Shown: positions 1-9,363, numbered from the stretch's first letter. The stretch: DNA of 64,000 bases from Paenibacillus lactis (GCF_017873605.1 NZ_JAGGKI010000002.1:124001-188000), one strand, 5' to 3'. The notes: a model not told the origin generated them from the letters alone. Numbers and translations: made by a program.

Positions 1-274
1 CATAGGCAAGGGAAGCCTCCACTCGTCCCGAGATCATGCGCGTCAATTCCTCCGGCTTCAGCGACCGGTATCGGACGGGTTCTCCGTTCATGCGCTCGAG
101 CGCTCCCTGCCGTTCCAGCCGCTGCATGGCCGCATACACATTGGACCTGGAAGCCCCGAGGCGCTTCGCCACCTCGTAGCCTCCGGCGGGTCCATGCTCG
201 GCAAGGTCCACCATAATTTTCGATTCGATCTCGGTAAATCCTAAATTGCGCAGATGATGCAGCAATTGTTCCAT
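1..274 (-). CDS. TrmB-family HTH transcriptional regulator (partial)
   Basis: The minus-strand frame opens with ATG at 272-274 and runs off the left edge, giving 91 residues of the N-terminus. It begins MEQLLHHLRNLGFTEIESKI and continues with a winged helix in which GYEVAKRLGASRSNVYAA is the recognition part, then a wing ending in EPVRYRSLKPEEL. This layout matches TrmB-type regulators, which control sugar or central metabolism genes by DNA binding. A G-rich ribosome binding site lies just upstream (GGGGGGA, about 282-288). The C-terminal effector part is outside the window, so the ligand and targets cannot be stated. Confidence 0.75.
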   Translation of the reverse strand, partial: MEQLLHHLRNLGFTEIESKIMVDLAEHGPAGGYEVAKRLGASRSNVYAAMQRLERQGALERMNGEPVRYRSLKPEELTRMISGRVEASLAY

Positions 275-380
275 AATTTCTAGTCCCCCCAAAGATGCTC
301 GAACGCTTGCTCTATCATACACACGATTGTTGTTGAACTTGCGCTTAAGGCCATGGTCGTCCGATTCCCTTACAATTCAA

Positions 381-1184
381 TTAGATTTGCTCCGCTCCGC
401 AGCGCGGGCACCATTTCGAGCCCTTCGGCAGGTCGACGCTGCAAATTTGACATTTTACCGTATCCCGCACCGTCTCTTCTCCGGACACATAATCCTGGTT
501 CTGATTGTTTTCCTGCCAGAAACGAATGCGCCGGTCCAGCTCCAGCTGTCTTTCCCGTTCACGCTCGAGCTCTTCCCAGTGGCGGCGCTCCTTCTCCTGC
601 TCCTCCTGCTCAAGACGAAGCTGCTCAGGATCCACCTCCGGCTCAAGAAGCTCCTCATCGACAGGGCTAAACGGCTCCGGACCTTGGCGATACGTGAATG
701 GCTCATGGTCTCGCTCATCGGCAGCTGCCGCATAAGCATCGGCCTCATCTTCATCCTCGAAATCGAATCTAACCTTGTTCAGCTCAGGCTCCTTCACCGC
801 TTTTTCAATCGGTTCTTCCTCTTTCGGAGCGATGCTGGCCAGCTTGCGGCCGCAATTCGGACAGAAATTGGCATCGAGCGCCACCACGCGTCCGCATTGG
901 CAGACCCGCTCATTTTTCAGCACCGCAATCCGGTTGCGGATCTCTTCAATCTTCTCCTGAAGACCGTCGCAGGTCTTGGCCAGCTCTACCATTTCCTGCT
1001 CGGCAACGGACATATCCTGCATGCGGTAGCCTTCGTAGAATACTTTCCCCATTTGAAGGTAGTACGAATTTTTCTGCTGCTCGATCTCCGCAATTTGGCT
1101 GTTCAGTTTATTGACTTCTACCACGTGCTGAGCTTTTTCCGTTGCCCGGTTCGCACCGTCCTTAAGCCTCTGTAATATATTCAT
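381..1184 (-). CDS. Double zinc-ribbon protein with coiled-coil N-terminus
   Basis: This 267-residue protein starts MNILQRLKDGANRATEKAQ and has a helical, probably coiled-coil N-terminal third. A zinc ribbon follows near residues 93-115 (CQCGRVV...CPNCGRKL). The middle is very rich in Glu and Arg, and a second ribbon closes the protein near residues 245-264 (CQIC...CPRCGAEQ). No membrane segment or signal peptide is seen. The AGGAGGAAAT stretch at 1189-1198 fits as ribosome binding site. Proteins of this shape are usually annotated only as zinc-ribbon domain proteins. The two CxxC pairs are clear, but no reaction or partner can be assigned. It appears monocistronic. Confidence 0.7.
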   Translation of the reverse strand: MNILQRLKDGANRATEKAQHVVEVNKLNSQIAEIEQQKNSYYLQMGKVFYEGYRMQDMSVAEQEMVELAKTCDGLQEKIEEIRNRIAVLKNERVCQCGRVVALDANFCPNCGRKLASIAPKEEEPIEKAVKEPELNKVRFDFEDEDEADAYAAAADERDHEPFTYRQGPEPFSPVDEELLEPEVDPEQLRLEQEEQEKERRHWEELERERERQLELDRRIRFWQENNQNQDYVSGEETVRDTVKCQICSVDLPKGSKWCPRCGAEQI

Positions 1185-1507
1185 CCCTATTTCCTCCTCT
1201 TCCTTATACCCGCATCATAACGCGCTTCCTAAAGCAGCGCATAGTTAACATCATTAATGAATTAAACGCTCACCCCTAACCGGTCCTCCGGTTCCCGCAT
1301 GCCGTCGATCGGGCCATGCCAGGAAGGCGGACATCTCATCTATCCAGTATACGGCGGTGACGGTGATTCTATCATACCAAATTCCTTGCTTCTTGTGAAA
1401 ATCGCCGTCTTCCTGTCATTTCAAGTGATTCAACCCGATTCCGGTTGTGTAAAGAATAGAAAAAAGCCAGCACCTGCCTCAAGCCAGCGTTCAATCTGGC
1501 ATCGAAA

Positions 1508-1529
1508 GCTTACCGGCCGTGCGGTAAGC
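1508..1529 (+). promoter_or_regulatory. Perfect hairpin just upstream of a ribosome binding site
   Basis: GCTTACCG at 1508-1515 pairs perfectly with CGGTAAGC at 1522-1529 around a 6-nt loop. It lies about 14 nt before the GGAGGG ribosome binding site of the gene at 1557. The rest of the 372-nt gap 1185-1556 holds no convincing gene. The hairpin could affect translation of the downstream gene, but that is inference. Confidence 0.35.
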
Positions 1530-1556
1530 CGGCTGCCATTACTGGAGGGATAAAGC

Positions 1557-1925
1557 ATGACAACCGATAAAAAAACCTATTATGTCTCCGTCAACCATAA
1601 CCTGATCCGGGATGTCCCGGGAGATTCCAATGAATTCATCGTCATGCTCAGCAAGGACGAATTAACCCGGCTGAAGGACTTGATGAATGATTTCAGCAGC
1701 ACCGACCGCTATGCGTTCCAACGGACCTTTGTACCGTATAAATCGGCTGATCACGATGAAGCCATCGAGCAATTCGATGAGCGGACAATCGACCTGTACG
1801 CATTCCTCCATGAGCATGGGGATGAACGTACGCGCCGCATGATCGAGGATATGAACATTATCCGCAAAATGGATGACACCGGCTATGACGATCCGGGCTA
1901 CGAGAATGCCCCGCTTAATAAATAA
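1557..1925 (+). CDS. Conserved hypothetical protein, 122 aa
   Basis: ATG at 1557 follows ACTGGAGGGATAAAGC, a good ribosome binding site with proper spacing. The protein begins MTTDKKTYYVSVNHNLIRDV, is acidic, has no cysteine pairs, signal peptide or membrane segment, and looks like a small soluble globular protein. The codon pattern resembles clear genes nearby. I do not recognise a named family. It stands alone between the zinc-ribbon gene and a convergent peptidase gene, so context gives no function. Confidence 0.6.
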   Translation: MTTDKKTYYVSVNHNLIRDVPGDSNEFIVMLSKDELTRLKDLMNDFSSTDRYAFQRTFVPYKSADHDEAIEQFDERTIDLYAFLHEHGDERTRRMIEDMNIIRKMDDTGYDDPGYENAPLNK

Positions 1926-2035
1926 ACGAAATGACAAGCCATAAAGCAGCACCCATGTGAAAAAAATTCCTGGTAGGCGGCTCTTCTTACACAATTTCAG
2001 CGGCCGAAGGGCATGACAAGCCTCTCGCTGCTTAC

Positions 2036-2190
2036 ATTAGTAGGAAATCCTGCATGGAGGCCGTAAGCTTGCATTAGGCGGGAATCCTGCATGAGACCGG
2101 AAGCTTGCATCAGGCGGAAATCCTGCATCATGCGTGGAGTTTGTGCACCTGGCGTGAAGCCTGAATCAGGCGTGAGGCTTGCATGCCGGG
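2036..2190. repeat. Degenerate intergenic tandem repeat
   Basis: Within the gene-free stretch 1926-2368, blocks resembling AGGCGGAAATCCTGCAT alternate with CCGGAAGCTTGCAT about three times and then decay. The unit is roughly 35 bp. No ORF or mobility signal accompanies it. Confidence 0.55.
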
Positions 2191-2211
2191 AACCGCTCGC
2201 AGGATTGATCC

Positions 2212-2246
2212 AAAGAAACCCCGAAGCACAGCTCCGGGGTTTCTTT
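2212..2246. terminator. Intrinsic terminator, likely bidirectional
   Basis: AAAGAAACCCCG at 2212-2223 pairs perfectly with CGGGGTTTCTTT at 2235-2246. It sits between the plus-strand gene ending at 1925 and the minus-strand peptidase ending at 2369, so it can serve both. Confidence 0.75.
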
Positions 2247-2368
2247 GCGATTGCTTAGCATTCCCGACGTCCAATAAGCCTGAAAGCTCGTTCAACGGTT
2301 TAGCCTTGTCCGGTCATGGCAATGAAGGGATTGCGTATTTCCCCTGCTCCGACCATTTCACACGACAG

Positions 2369-3247
2369 CTACAGCTTCAGGTTGGCTTCGTCGAAATACT
2401 CCTCCAGCGTCAGGCCGTTCTTGGCAATGTCCGGCGCCAGATCCTTCCCGACATAGCGGATATGCCAAGGCTCGTACACGTATCCCGTAATATCCTCCGC
2501 CCCTTCCGGGTACCGGATGATGAATCCGAATTCCGGCGCGCGTCTGGCCAGCCACTCGCCTTCCTCCGTATGGCCGAACGCTTCCTCCAGCGCGTTCCCT
2601 GCGCTTGGACTCGACACGTCAATCGTCAGGCCGGTCTGGTGCTCGCTCGTGCCGGGCACTGCGCTGACACGGTTCGCCTCCGCTTCTCCCTTGGTGCGGA
2701 CATTATTTTCATATATCACCTTCTGGCGGTCATATGAACGGTAACCCGAAACCGCGCGAAGCTCCATTCCGTCCGCCTCGGCCGCTGCAAACAATTCCTC
2801 AAGCGCCTTGGCTGCCTCTTGTCTCAACATCCGCTTCTCATGGGGACCGTCGAAGGAAAACGGAACGTTCGGCTCCACAAGATCATTCGGCTCGTAGCCG
2901 TCCGGGAGACTGCGCTGCTTGTTCACCACTACGGTGACGGCATCCGGATTGGTCACGACCTGCTTGCCGTTCTCCTCCTGCACGGTTGCCTGGAGCGCAT
3001 TCTCGCTCCGCTTGGCCATTACGGGATCCGCCGGCTCGTTCCCGGCCTCCGCGCTTGCGCCCTCCCCGGTTCCTTCCGGAAGCGTCGTGCCTTCCTGGCC
3101 CTCGGCCGGCGATTGAAGCTCCTGTCCCTGCTCTTTGCCTGAACCCGCGTCATTCGATTGGCATCCGGCCAAAATGCTCCCCGCTACCAGCAGAGATGAC
3201 AGCATCAGGCTTGTCCAGCGTATCCTTTTTCCATAAAATGCATTCAT
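2369..3247 (-). CDS. VanY-like D-alanyl-D-alanine carboxypeptidase lipoprotein
   Basis: A peptidase M15B family protein of 292 residues that should cleave terminal D-Ala from peptidoglycan stem peptides outside the membrane. The N-terminus carries a hydrophobic stretch with lipobox LAGC, so it is predicted to be a lipoprotein. A low-complexity Glu/Gly/Ser linker follows. The catalytic domain has SEHQTGLTIDV (zinc His and Asp) and EPWHIRYVG (catalytic Glu and zinc His), the M15 hallmarks. An in-frame start at 3283 exists, but ATG at 3245-3247 is preceded by AAAGGACGAGG and gives a proper signal peptide (MNAFYGKRIRW), so I use it. It is monocistronic; resistance to a glycopeptide is not implied. 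Confidence 0.85.
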   Translation of the reverse strand: MNAFYGKRIRWTSLMLSSLLVAGSILAGCQSNDAGSGKEQGQELQSPAEGQEGTTLPEGTGEGASAEAGNEPADPVMAKRSENALQATVQEENGKQVVTNPDAVTVVVNKQRSLPDGYEPNDLVEPNVPFSFDGPHEKRMLRQEAAKALEELFAAAEADGMELRAVSGYRSYDRQKVIYENNVRTKGEAEANRVSAVPGTSEHQTGLTIDVSSPSAGNALEEAFGHTEEGEWLARRAPEFGFIIRYPEGAEDITGYVYEPWHIRYVGKDLAPDIAKNGLTLEEYFDEANLKL

Positions 3248-3448
3248 CGCTGCCTCGTCCTTTCCCATCTTCATTGTCCTCATTGTACCTTATCCAAGCG
3301 TTACAGGACAAACGCTGTCATGTCGAAGAATGACGCGCTATGCCGTCATTTCTCCGAATTTGCGGTGCCGAGGCCGCGCTTTACGGCCATTAGGCGTGAA
3401 AAAAGCAGCCATGCGCCTGGCCGCTCCTTTCGAGAGGTGCGGCTACAG

Positions 3449-4174
3449 CTATGGCTGCTCTATGCGGCGGCGCTTCTGCTCGGCCCGCTCCGAAGCCGCA
3501 CGGGCAATGAGGCCGAGCGCCTGGGTAACGCCGCTTACCCCCGGCAGCAGGCCCGCCCAATCGCCGGCGGGCCCAAGCTCCCCGGGCGGCGGCGGGGACA
3601 GCGGCACCGCCAGCTCGCCCAGCTGCGGCCCTGGCCGGTGCAGCCGGCCTTCGGCCGCAGCCTCGGCCACCCATTCGCCGGGAGAAGGGCCGGACGGCCC
3701 CTTCTCCTTCACGCGGGTGGCCGCGTCCCCGGCGGTGCCGCCTGGCCGCGGTGGTACGGCCTTGGCCCAGGCGTCGAAGACGCCGGCCAGCAGCGCCTCC
3801 CGCGGCAGCCCCAGCAGCGCCAGCAGCTGGAGCGGCTCCGCCGCAAGCTTCTGCCGTGCGGCGTCCAGCACGGCCGCGGCTTGACCGCAGGCTTCGCGCC
3901 CGCATGTGCAAGGCACGCCCTCCCCTTCGCCCGGCAGGGGCGAAGGAACAAAGCCCGCCAGCCACGGGGCTTCACGGCCTGCAAGGAGCGAGTACAGCTC
4001 CAGCGGATGATCCGTAAGGTAGGCGATTATCGTATTGCGGGCATCGCTAGTAAGCGGCTCGATCGTCACGCTGATTCCGCAGCTCCCGCCTTGCTCCCCG
4101 TCCGGACCGGTCCAGCCCTGAAGCCGCCCCGCAGTCAAATCAAACCGAGGCTCGCCAGTCTTCGTCGGTTCCAT
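3449..4174 (-). CDS. Degenerate SWIM-type zinc-finger protein, partner of the SNF2 helicase
   Basis: A 241-residue protein 217 nt downstream of the SNF2 helicase on the same strand. It contains CTCGREACGQAAAVL, which has the CxC...C spacing of a SWIM finger but Gln where the final His is expected. Around it are DHPLELYSLLAGREAPWLAG before and EPLQLLALLGLPREALLAGV after, the layout seen in SWIM proteins encoded next to SNF2 helicases in many bacteria. The C-terminal half is Pro/Gly/Ala-rich and probably disordered. If the assignment is right, it works with the helicase on DNA. Assignment rests on motif spacing and neighbourhood, so it is moderate. The local GC is clearly higher than around it. 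Confidence 0.55.
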   Translation of the reverse strand: MEPTKTGEPRFDLTAGRLQGWTGPDGEQGGSCGISVTIEPLTSDARNTIIAYLTDHPLELYSLLAGREAPWLAGFVPSPLPGEGEGVPCTCGREACGQAAAVLDAARQKLAAEPLQLLALLGLPREALLAGVFDAWAKAVPPRPGGTAGDAATRVKEKGPSGPSPGEWVAEAAAEGRLHRPGPQLGELAVPLSPPPPGELGPAGDWAGLLPGVSGVTQALGLIARAASERAEQKRRRIEQP

Positions 4175-4255
4175 AACAGCACCCTCCTCTTCGCCGTAAA
4201 TCCTTCTATGTCATCCAAACATTCAAAATTGTTTCGCTCGATATAGCAGCCTGGT

Positions 4256-4371
4256 CAGAAGAGAATCTGGGCAAGCATCCTGAACGAAAGAATCTGGCTA
4301 GCGTCCTGATCGAAAGAGAATCTGGACAGCATCTCAATCAAAAGAGAAAATCCGTATAGCACCCTCATTCA
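4256..4371. repeat. About 28-30-bp imperfect tandem repeat between SNF2 and SWIM-like genes
   Basis: Four imperfect copies built on AGAGAATCTGG followed by CAGCATCCTGATCGAA fill most of the gap 4175-4391. Units vary in length and sequence. No promoter or terminator is evident inside. Confidence 0.6.
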
Positions 4372-4391
4372 TAATCGAACGGGATGCCCGT

Positions 4392-7300
4392 TTACATCCA
4401 ATCCTGTCCTTGAAGCTCGATCAGTCGGCGGAGCTCGCCGTCGGACATTTCCGTCAGCCATGTCTCGCCGGAGCCGACGACCTGCTCGGACAACGCCTTT
4501 TTCTGTTCGATCAGCTCGTCAATCCGTTCCTCCAGCGTCCCCTGGCAGATCAGCTTATGCACCTGCACATTGCGGTGCTGTCCAATCCGGAACACCCGGT
4601 CCGTTGCCTGATTCTCCACCGCCGGGTTCCACCAGCGGTCGTAGTGGAGCACATGATTCGCGCGGGTCAAATTCAGCCCCACGCCGCCGGCCTTCAGCGA
4701 CAGCACGAAGAATTCCGTGCCTTCGCCGTTCTGGAAGGCCCGGACCATCTCGTCCCTTTCGCGCTTCGGGACGCCGCCATGGAGAAAATGAGGCTTCTTC
4801 CCATACTTGCGTCCGAGCACGTTCACAAGCAGCTCGCCCATGCCGACATACTGGGTGAAGATGAGCGCCGATTCCCCCATATCTGCAATCTGGTCGAGAA
4901 TCTCGAGCATCCGCTCCATCTTCCCGGAGGCTTCCGCGCGCACCGCTCGTCCCTCCTCCTGCCGCAGCAGCTGAGGATGATCGCATATTTGCTTCAGCTT
5001 GGTCAGCGAGGACAGCACCAGCCCCTTGCGAGCCATGCCCGTCTGGGTTTCGATCTGTCCCATCATCTCATCCACGACGGCCTGATACATAGCTCCCTGC
5101 ACCTCCGTCAGCGTGCAGTAGGACTTCACCTCCAGCTTCTCCGGCAGATCCTTGCGGATGTCCGGATCGCTCTTCAGCCTGCGCAGCATGAACGGCGATA
5201 CGAGCCGGTGAAGCTCCCGGTACCTCTCCTGCTGCCCTTCGCCGGCTGCATACCGCTGACGGAAGGCATGGAAGGAGCCCAAATACCCGGGATTGAGAAA
5301 ATGGAAGATGGACCACAGCTCTGCCAGTCGGTTCTCCACCGGTGTACCGGTCATGGCAATCCGGTGGGGGGCCGACAGCTTCATGACGCTCTGCGCCTGC
5401 TTGGTACGGTAATTCTTAATATACTGGGCCTCGTCCAGTACAACGCTGGACCATCTGATGCCGGACAGATCTCCTCCGTCACGCCCGGCCAGATGGTACG
5501 TGGTCAGCACGACGTCGTACTCCTTGGTCTTCTGCGTGAACTCTTCGCCCCGAAGCCGCCGGACACCATGATGAACATGAAGCGACAGCTCCGGGGCGAA
5601 CCGCTGGAGCTCCCGCTGCCAGTTCCCAAGCAAAGACGTCGGGCATATGATCAAGACCGGCCCGGTCTCCCCGTCCGATTCCCTCCGGTCCAGCAGGCAA
5701 GTAATGACCTGAATCGTCTTGCCAAGCCCCATATCATCCGCAAGGCATACGCCAAAGCCCATGTCGCGCATCATGCTGAGCCATTGATACCCCCGCTCCT
5801 GATACGGCCTCAGCTCCCCATGCAGCGTCGAGGGGACAGGCCGGGGAGGAACCTTCCGGATGAACTCGCCTTCGAGCAAGGAGGACAGCAGTCCTGCGGA
5901 TTCCACCTCCTCGATAAAGAGGCCCTTCCACAGCCGTTCCCCGTCCATCTCGGCGGTCAGATGCATCCATTCCGCGAGCTCCATCTCGCCCTTTTCGTGG
6001 CGCTTCATGAAACGGAGCACCTGGTTGATCTCCTTCAAGTCGACCTCAACCCATTCACCGCGGAATTGGACGTACGGCAAATTCTGCTCCGCCAGCGATT
6101 TCAGCTCATCCCGGGTGAGACGCTGGCCTCCCATGGCCGCGGAAATTTCAAAGCGAACCAGATGCTCCATCCCCATCACAGGGAGCGGATGCATCCCGCC
6201 CGGCGATCTCGCGTCGGACATCATCTTTAGGGACAGCCCGACCCGTCTGCGGCCTTCCTTGCTCCACCTTGACGGCATTTGGACCGTCACGCCTCTTCGG
6301 GCCAGTCTCGGAACCGAATCCTTCATAAAGGAAGACAAGGCGCTGAGCGGAATCGTCGCCCCATCGGGTGCCGGTCCGCGTAAGCCCTCCGCCAGCTCCG
6401 GCGCAAGCTCCGCGGCTTCGCCAAGCCTTAGCAGCAGCTGCTGCTTCACGGAGGAATAGATCCGTCCCCGGATCAGCGGATCCGGCTCCGCCATTCCCCA
6501 GATGCTGCCTGCGGGGAGCAGCAAGCCCTCATCCTCCAAGCCCCGTGCCCAAAACGAGATTTGCCAATCCTGCCGGTTGTCCGTAAGCGGAGGCTCAAGC
6601 CGAAGTCCGAGCCCGACCGTTCCGCTCTCAGGGGGCGCATCCTCGCCCGCGGCATACGGAACCGACGTTCCTCCCGCCGCCTCCACCGCCGATGTCAGCT
6701 CCCCGATCTCTTCGGCTGTTCCTTGAACCGGGAGCTCACGGTTCACCGTCAGCAGACTGTTCCACCACAGCTCGGCTAAGGGAGAATGCCCGCGGCGATA
6801 ATTCGCCAGATGGGGCCGCAGCTTATCCTGGGTTTCCCGCACCGCCTCCCGGGCCTCGCTGTTCAGAATGCCGCACAAGAACGAGTACAGCACGATCGCG
6901 CCCGCTTCTTCCCGGGTTGACGGGTCATGCCCGGCCAGAGCTGCCGGCACGCCGATGCAGACCGGCGGAATATTGGCCGCCAGGTGCATGAATCGCTCCG
7001 AGTCCTCCCCGGAGAGCTGCGGCTTCCATACCGCACGGATGCTCTGCATCGTGGTGCGCCGTCTTCCGACCGCCGGCACTTCGGCTGTTCCGGGCGCAAG
7101 CTTGCCTTGAAGCAGCAGCTGCAGCGCAAAGCGGCTTGCTTGTATCCAAAATTCCATCTCTTCTCCGGCTGCGAGGCCCTGTGCTTCATAGTTTGCCGGC
7201 GTAAGCTCGAGCAGCATTTGGAACGCATCCCCCGGCGTCAGCGCCAGTCCTTCCATCGTCCGGCCGCCAACCATCTTCCGCTCCGGACGACGCGTGCTTC

Positions 7301-7493
7301 TCGCCCCATAGGTCGGGGACGGATATCTGAGCTCGGCCAGCCGGAGGGTTGCATTTGCGAAGGGACGGCTTCCATCCTGCATCCGTACGGCACGGACAAC
7401 GCGGCTCCATGCATCTACCTTGGGCTCGGATACCTCTCCGGAAAAACAAAAGAATGCGTCACCTAACCATACGCCATAAAGCGCTTGATTCAT
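4392..7493 (-). CDS. SNF2-family DEAD/DEAH-box helicase
   Basis: A 1,033-residue Swi2/Snf2 ATPase that should translocate on double-stranded DNA. The N-terminal half is the bacterial SNF2-associated region. The motor domains show Walker A DDMGLGKTIQ, motif II LDEAQYIKN, motif III MTGTPVENRLAELWSIF, and in the second lobe SLKAGGVGLNLTRANHVLHY and DRVFRIGQ. These positions are intact. An upstream in-frame ATG would add 33 residues, but ATG at 7491-7493 is preceded by GGGAG at good spacing, so I start there. The SWIM-like gene follows on the same strand. Such pairs are often linked to DNA repair or genome maintenance; the exact role here is unknown. Confidence 0.9.
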   Translation of the reverse strand: MNQALYGVWLGDAFFCFSGEVSEPKVDAWSRVVRAVRMQDGSRPFANATLRLAELRYPSPTYGARSTRRPERKMVGGRTMEGLALTPGDAFQMLLELTPANYEAQGLAAGEEMEFWIQASRFALQLLLQGKLAPGTAEVPAVGRRRTTMQSIRAVWKPQLSGEDSERFMHLAANIPPVCIGVPAALAGHDPSTREEAGAIVLYSFLCGILNSEAREAVRETQDKLRPHLANYRRGHSPLAELWWNSLLTVNRELPVQGTAEEIGELTSAVEAAGGTSVPYAAGEDAPPESGTVGLGLRLEPPLTDNRQDWQISFWARGLEDEGLLLPAGSIWGMAEPDPLIRGRIYSSVKQQLLLRLGEAAELAPELAEGLRGPAPDGATIPLSALSSFMKDSVPRLARRGVTVQMPSRWSKEGRRRVGLSLKMMSDARSPGGMHPLPVMGMEHLVRFEISAAMGGQRLTRDELKSLAEQNLPYVQFRGEWVEVDLKEINQVLRFMKRHEKGEMELAEWMHLTAEMDGERLWKGLFIEEVESAGLLSSLLEGEFIRKVPPRPVPSTLHGELRPYQERGYQWLSMMRDMGFGVCLADDMGLGKTIQVITCLLDRRESDGETGPVLIICPTSLLGNWQRELQRFAPELSLHVHHGVRRLRGEEFTQKTKEYDVVLTTYHLAGRDGGDLSGIRWSSVVLDEAQYIKNYRTKQAQSVMKLSAPHRIAMTGTPVENRLAELWSIFHFLNPGYLGSFHAFRQRYAAGEGQQERYRELHRLVSPFMLRRLKSDPDIRKDLPEKLEVKSYCTLTEVQGAMYQAVVDEMMGQIETQTGMARKGLVLSSLTKLKQICDHPQLLRQEEGRAVRAEASGKMERMLEILDQIADMGESALIFTQYVGMGELLVNVLGRKYGKKPHFLHGGVPKRERDEMVRAFQNGEGTEFFVLSLKAGGVGLNLTRANHVLHYDRWWNPAVENQATDRVFRIGQHRNVQVHKLICQGTLEERIDELIEQKKALSEQVVGSGETWLTEMSDGELRRLIELQGQDWM

Positions 7494-7683
7494 CGTTGTC
7501 TCCCGTCTTTTCCTGCTTTTTATAGATATTATTACTATCTTATACGATCGCCGCATAATTTCAAAACGGTAACCAAAAGAATTTTCGGGCAAATAAAGGA
7601 TGCCGCTCCCCTAAATGTTGCCACCTAGCCGGTCCTTCATGCGTATTGAATAAATAAACCTACATTTGTCAGGAGGAGCTCGT

Positions 7684-7896
7684 GTGGACATCTTATTTGC
7701 CGGAAGCATTATTGGGCTGGGCGTTATATTAATAGGTATTTTATTTTTTATTATTCACATCTTGATTTGTATATGGGGATACCGCGATGCACGCCGTCTT
7801 GGCAGAAGCCCTGAATTCGCGCTGCTTGTCGTCCTCGGTCTGCTGTTCTTTCCGATTGTCGGACTCATCATCTATCTGCTGATCCGAAGGGCTTAG
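7684..7896 (+). CDS. Small membrane protein, PLDc_N-like
   Basis: GTG at 7684 follows AGGAGGAGCTC, an ideal ribosome binding site; an upstream TTG at 7666 would place that site inside the gene and is rejected. The 70-residue product begins MDILFAGSIIGLGVILIGIL and has two membrane helices joined by WGYRDARRLGRS. The second helix ends PIVGLIIYLLIRR, matching the short domain found at the N-terminus of membrane phospholipase D-type proteins and as stand-alone small proteins. There is no catalytic HKD motif. It is divergent from the SNF2 gene, and its function is unknown. Confidence 0.65.
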   Translation: MDILFAGSIIGLGVILIGILFFIIHILICIWGYRDARRLGRSPEFALLVVLGLLFFPIVGLIIYLLIRRA

Positions 7897-8020
7897 AGCT
7901 TGTCAGCCGTCGTCGCGGCATATCCAGCGAACACTCCGGGATCATTTGGCGATCGCAATGATGCGAGGACATCACTCTATTCCTGCGCGCCTGCATTCCC
8001 ATAGCTGCCCCATACACGCA

Positions 8021-8056
8021 GAAGAGGCCGCTCCGACTAATCGGAGCGGCCTCTTC
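8021..8056. terminator. Strong intrinsic terminator, bidirectional
   Basis: A perfect 16-bp stem (8021-8036 with 8041-8056) around loop CTAA sits between the small membrane protein gene and the convergent sugar-binding protein gene. Confidence 0.85.
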
Positions 8057-8070
8057 TCGCTTCTATTCGT

Positions 8071-9363
8071 TTATTTCGCCTTCAGGCTCTCCCAGGATTT
8101 CTGGATGCCCTCGAACAATTGGTCTTTATTCACATTGCCGGCAACATAGCCTTGCATTTGGCTGCCGAATTCGTTCATGCCGCCATCCGGGAATTTATTG
8201 AACTCCCAGCTGAGCGTCTTGCCTTCCTTGCTGTATTTCACGATATCGTTGCCGAGATCGCCCAGTGTTTCGCTCTTGGTTTCAATGCTCTTGAAGGCCG
8301 GGATGAACTTAAATTCGTCCGTGATGTACCGTTTGCCGGTTTCCGAGGTGACAAGCCAGTTCAGGAATTCCTTCGCTTCAGGCTTTACCTGGGATTTGTT
8401 GTTGACTACCCAGTTGTTCGGCACGCCGACCGGAAGCTTGTCGTTCTCCTCGGCATTGTCGTTGATCGGCATCGGCAGGAAGCCGATGTTCAGCTCCGGA
8501 TTGATTCCGTCAATCTGCACCTGGGTCCAGTTGCCGTTCTGTGTCATGGCGGCTTCCCCGCTGGCAAACATCGTGATCTCGGTGTTGTAGTCGGTCGTCA
8601 GCGGGTTCTTCTGGCCATACTTTACCGTCAGGTCAAGCAGGCGGATCCATTCGTCGAATTTCGCATTGCCCGCAATCTTCTCCGTTCCTTCGTTCAGGCC
8701 TTTGACAAAAGCATCCGGATTCTCTTGATGGGCAAACGGGATATTCAGCAGGTGGTTGGCCAAAATCCACGTTTCCTGATAGCCGTTGGCAAATGGCGTA
8801 ATGCCTGCCGCTTGGAGCTTCTGCGCAGCTGCCTCAAGCTCGGTCAGCGTCTTCGGCAGCTCGGTGATGCCCGCTTGCTTGAACAGGTCCTTGTTGTAAA
8901 TGAAGCCGTAGCCCTCAATGCCGAACGGCTGCCCATACAGCTTGCCGTCTTTCGTCATAGGTTCCTTCGCTACGTCCAGCACATCGTCCACCCATGGCTG
9001 GTCGGACAGATCTTCGATATTCTCGAACCAGGTTTCCAGGTCACGGTACCCGCCTACGTTGAAGATGTCCGGCTCATCGCCTGATGCAAACTTTGCCTTC
9101 AATGCCGCGCCGTAGTCAGAGCCGCCCCCGACCGTCTGAATGTCCAGCTTGATGCCGGGATGCTCCTTCTCATATTCCGCCTTCAGCTGGTTCAGCGCCT
9201 CCGCAATTTCAACCTTGAATTGGAAAATCTTAATGGTCTTCGTTCCGCCCTCAGCGCCGCCTTCGGCTCCCTGGCCGCTCTCTTTCGAGCCGCCGCCGCA
9301 TGCTGCAAGCAAGGTGGAGAACGCCAGGATCATGACCAGCAGAAGCTTACCTTGTTTCTTCAT
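8071..9363 (-). CDS. Sugar ABC transporter substrate-binding lipoprotein (CUT1)
   Basis: A 430-residue extracellular solute-binding protein, family 1. It has a signal peptide ending in lipobox LLAACGG, then a Gly/Glu-rich linker, and the two-lobe binding fold begins near TIKIFQFKVEIAEALNQLK. Typical features include a YGAALKAKFASGDEPDIFNV stretch and the FASGEAAMTQNGNW segment common to maltose-type binding proteins. It is the last gene of a three-gene unit with the two permeases, after a 138-nt gap. The sugar cannot be named from sequence; the YesMN-like regulators nearby suggest a plant-derived oligosaccharide. Confidence 0.85.
   Translation of the reverse strand: MKKQGKLLLVMILAFSTLLAACGGGSKESGQGAEGGAEGGTKTIKIFQFKVEIAEALNQLKAEYEKEHPGIKLDIQTVGGGSDYGAALKAKFASGDEPDIFNVGGYRDLETWFENIEDLSDQPWVDDVLDVAKEPMTKDGKLYGQPFGIEGYGFIYNKDLFKQAGITELPKTLTELEAAAQKLQAAGITPFANGYQETWILANHLLNIPFAHQENPDAFVKGLNEGTEKIAGNAKFDEWIRLLDLTVKYGQKNPLTTDYNTEITMFASGEAAMTQNGNWTQVQIDGINPELNIGFLPMPINDNAEENDKLPVGVPNNWVVNNKSQVKPEAKEFLNWLVTSETGKRYITDEFKFIPAFKSIETKSETLGDLGNDIVKYSKEGKTLSWEFNKFPDGGMNEFGSQMQGYVAGNVNKDQLFEGIQKSWESLKAK

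Noticed and set aside
1299..1553. 84-codon plus-strand frame upstream of the gene at 1557
   Set aside because: No ribosome binding site, unlikely composition, and it spans the hairpin at 1508-1529.
4410..6230. 606-codon plus-strand frame inside the SNF2 gene
   Set aside because: Antisense to a clearly conserved helicase; open only because of GC-biased codon positions.
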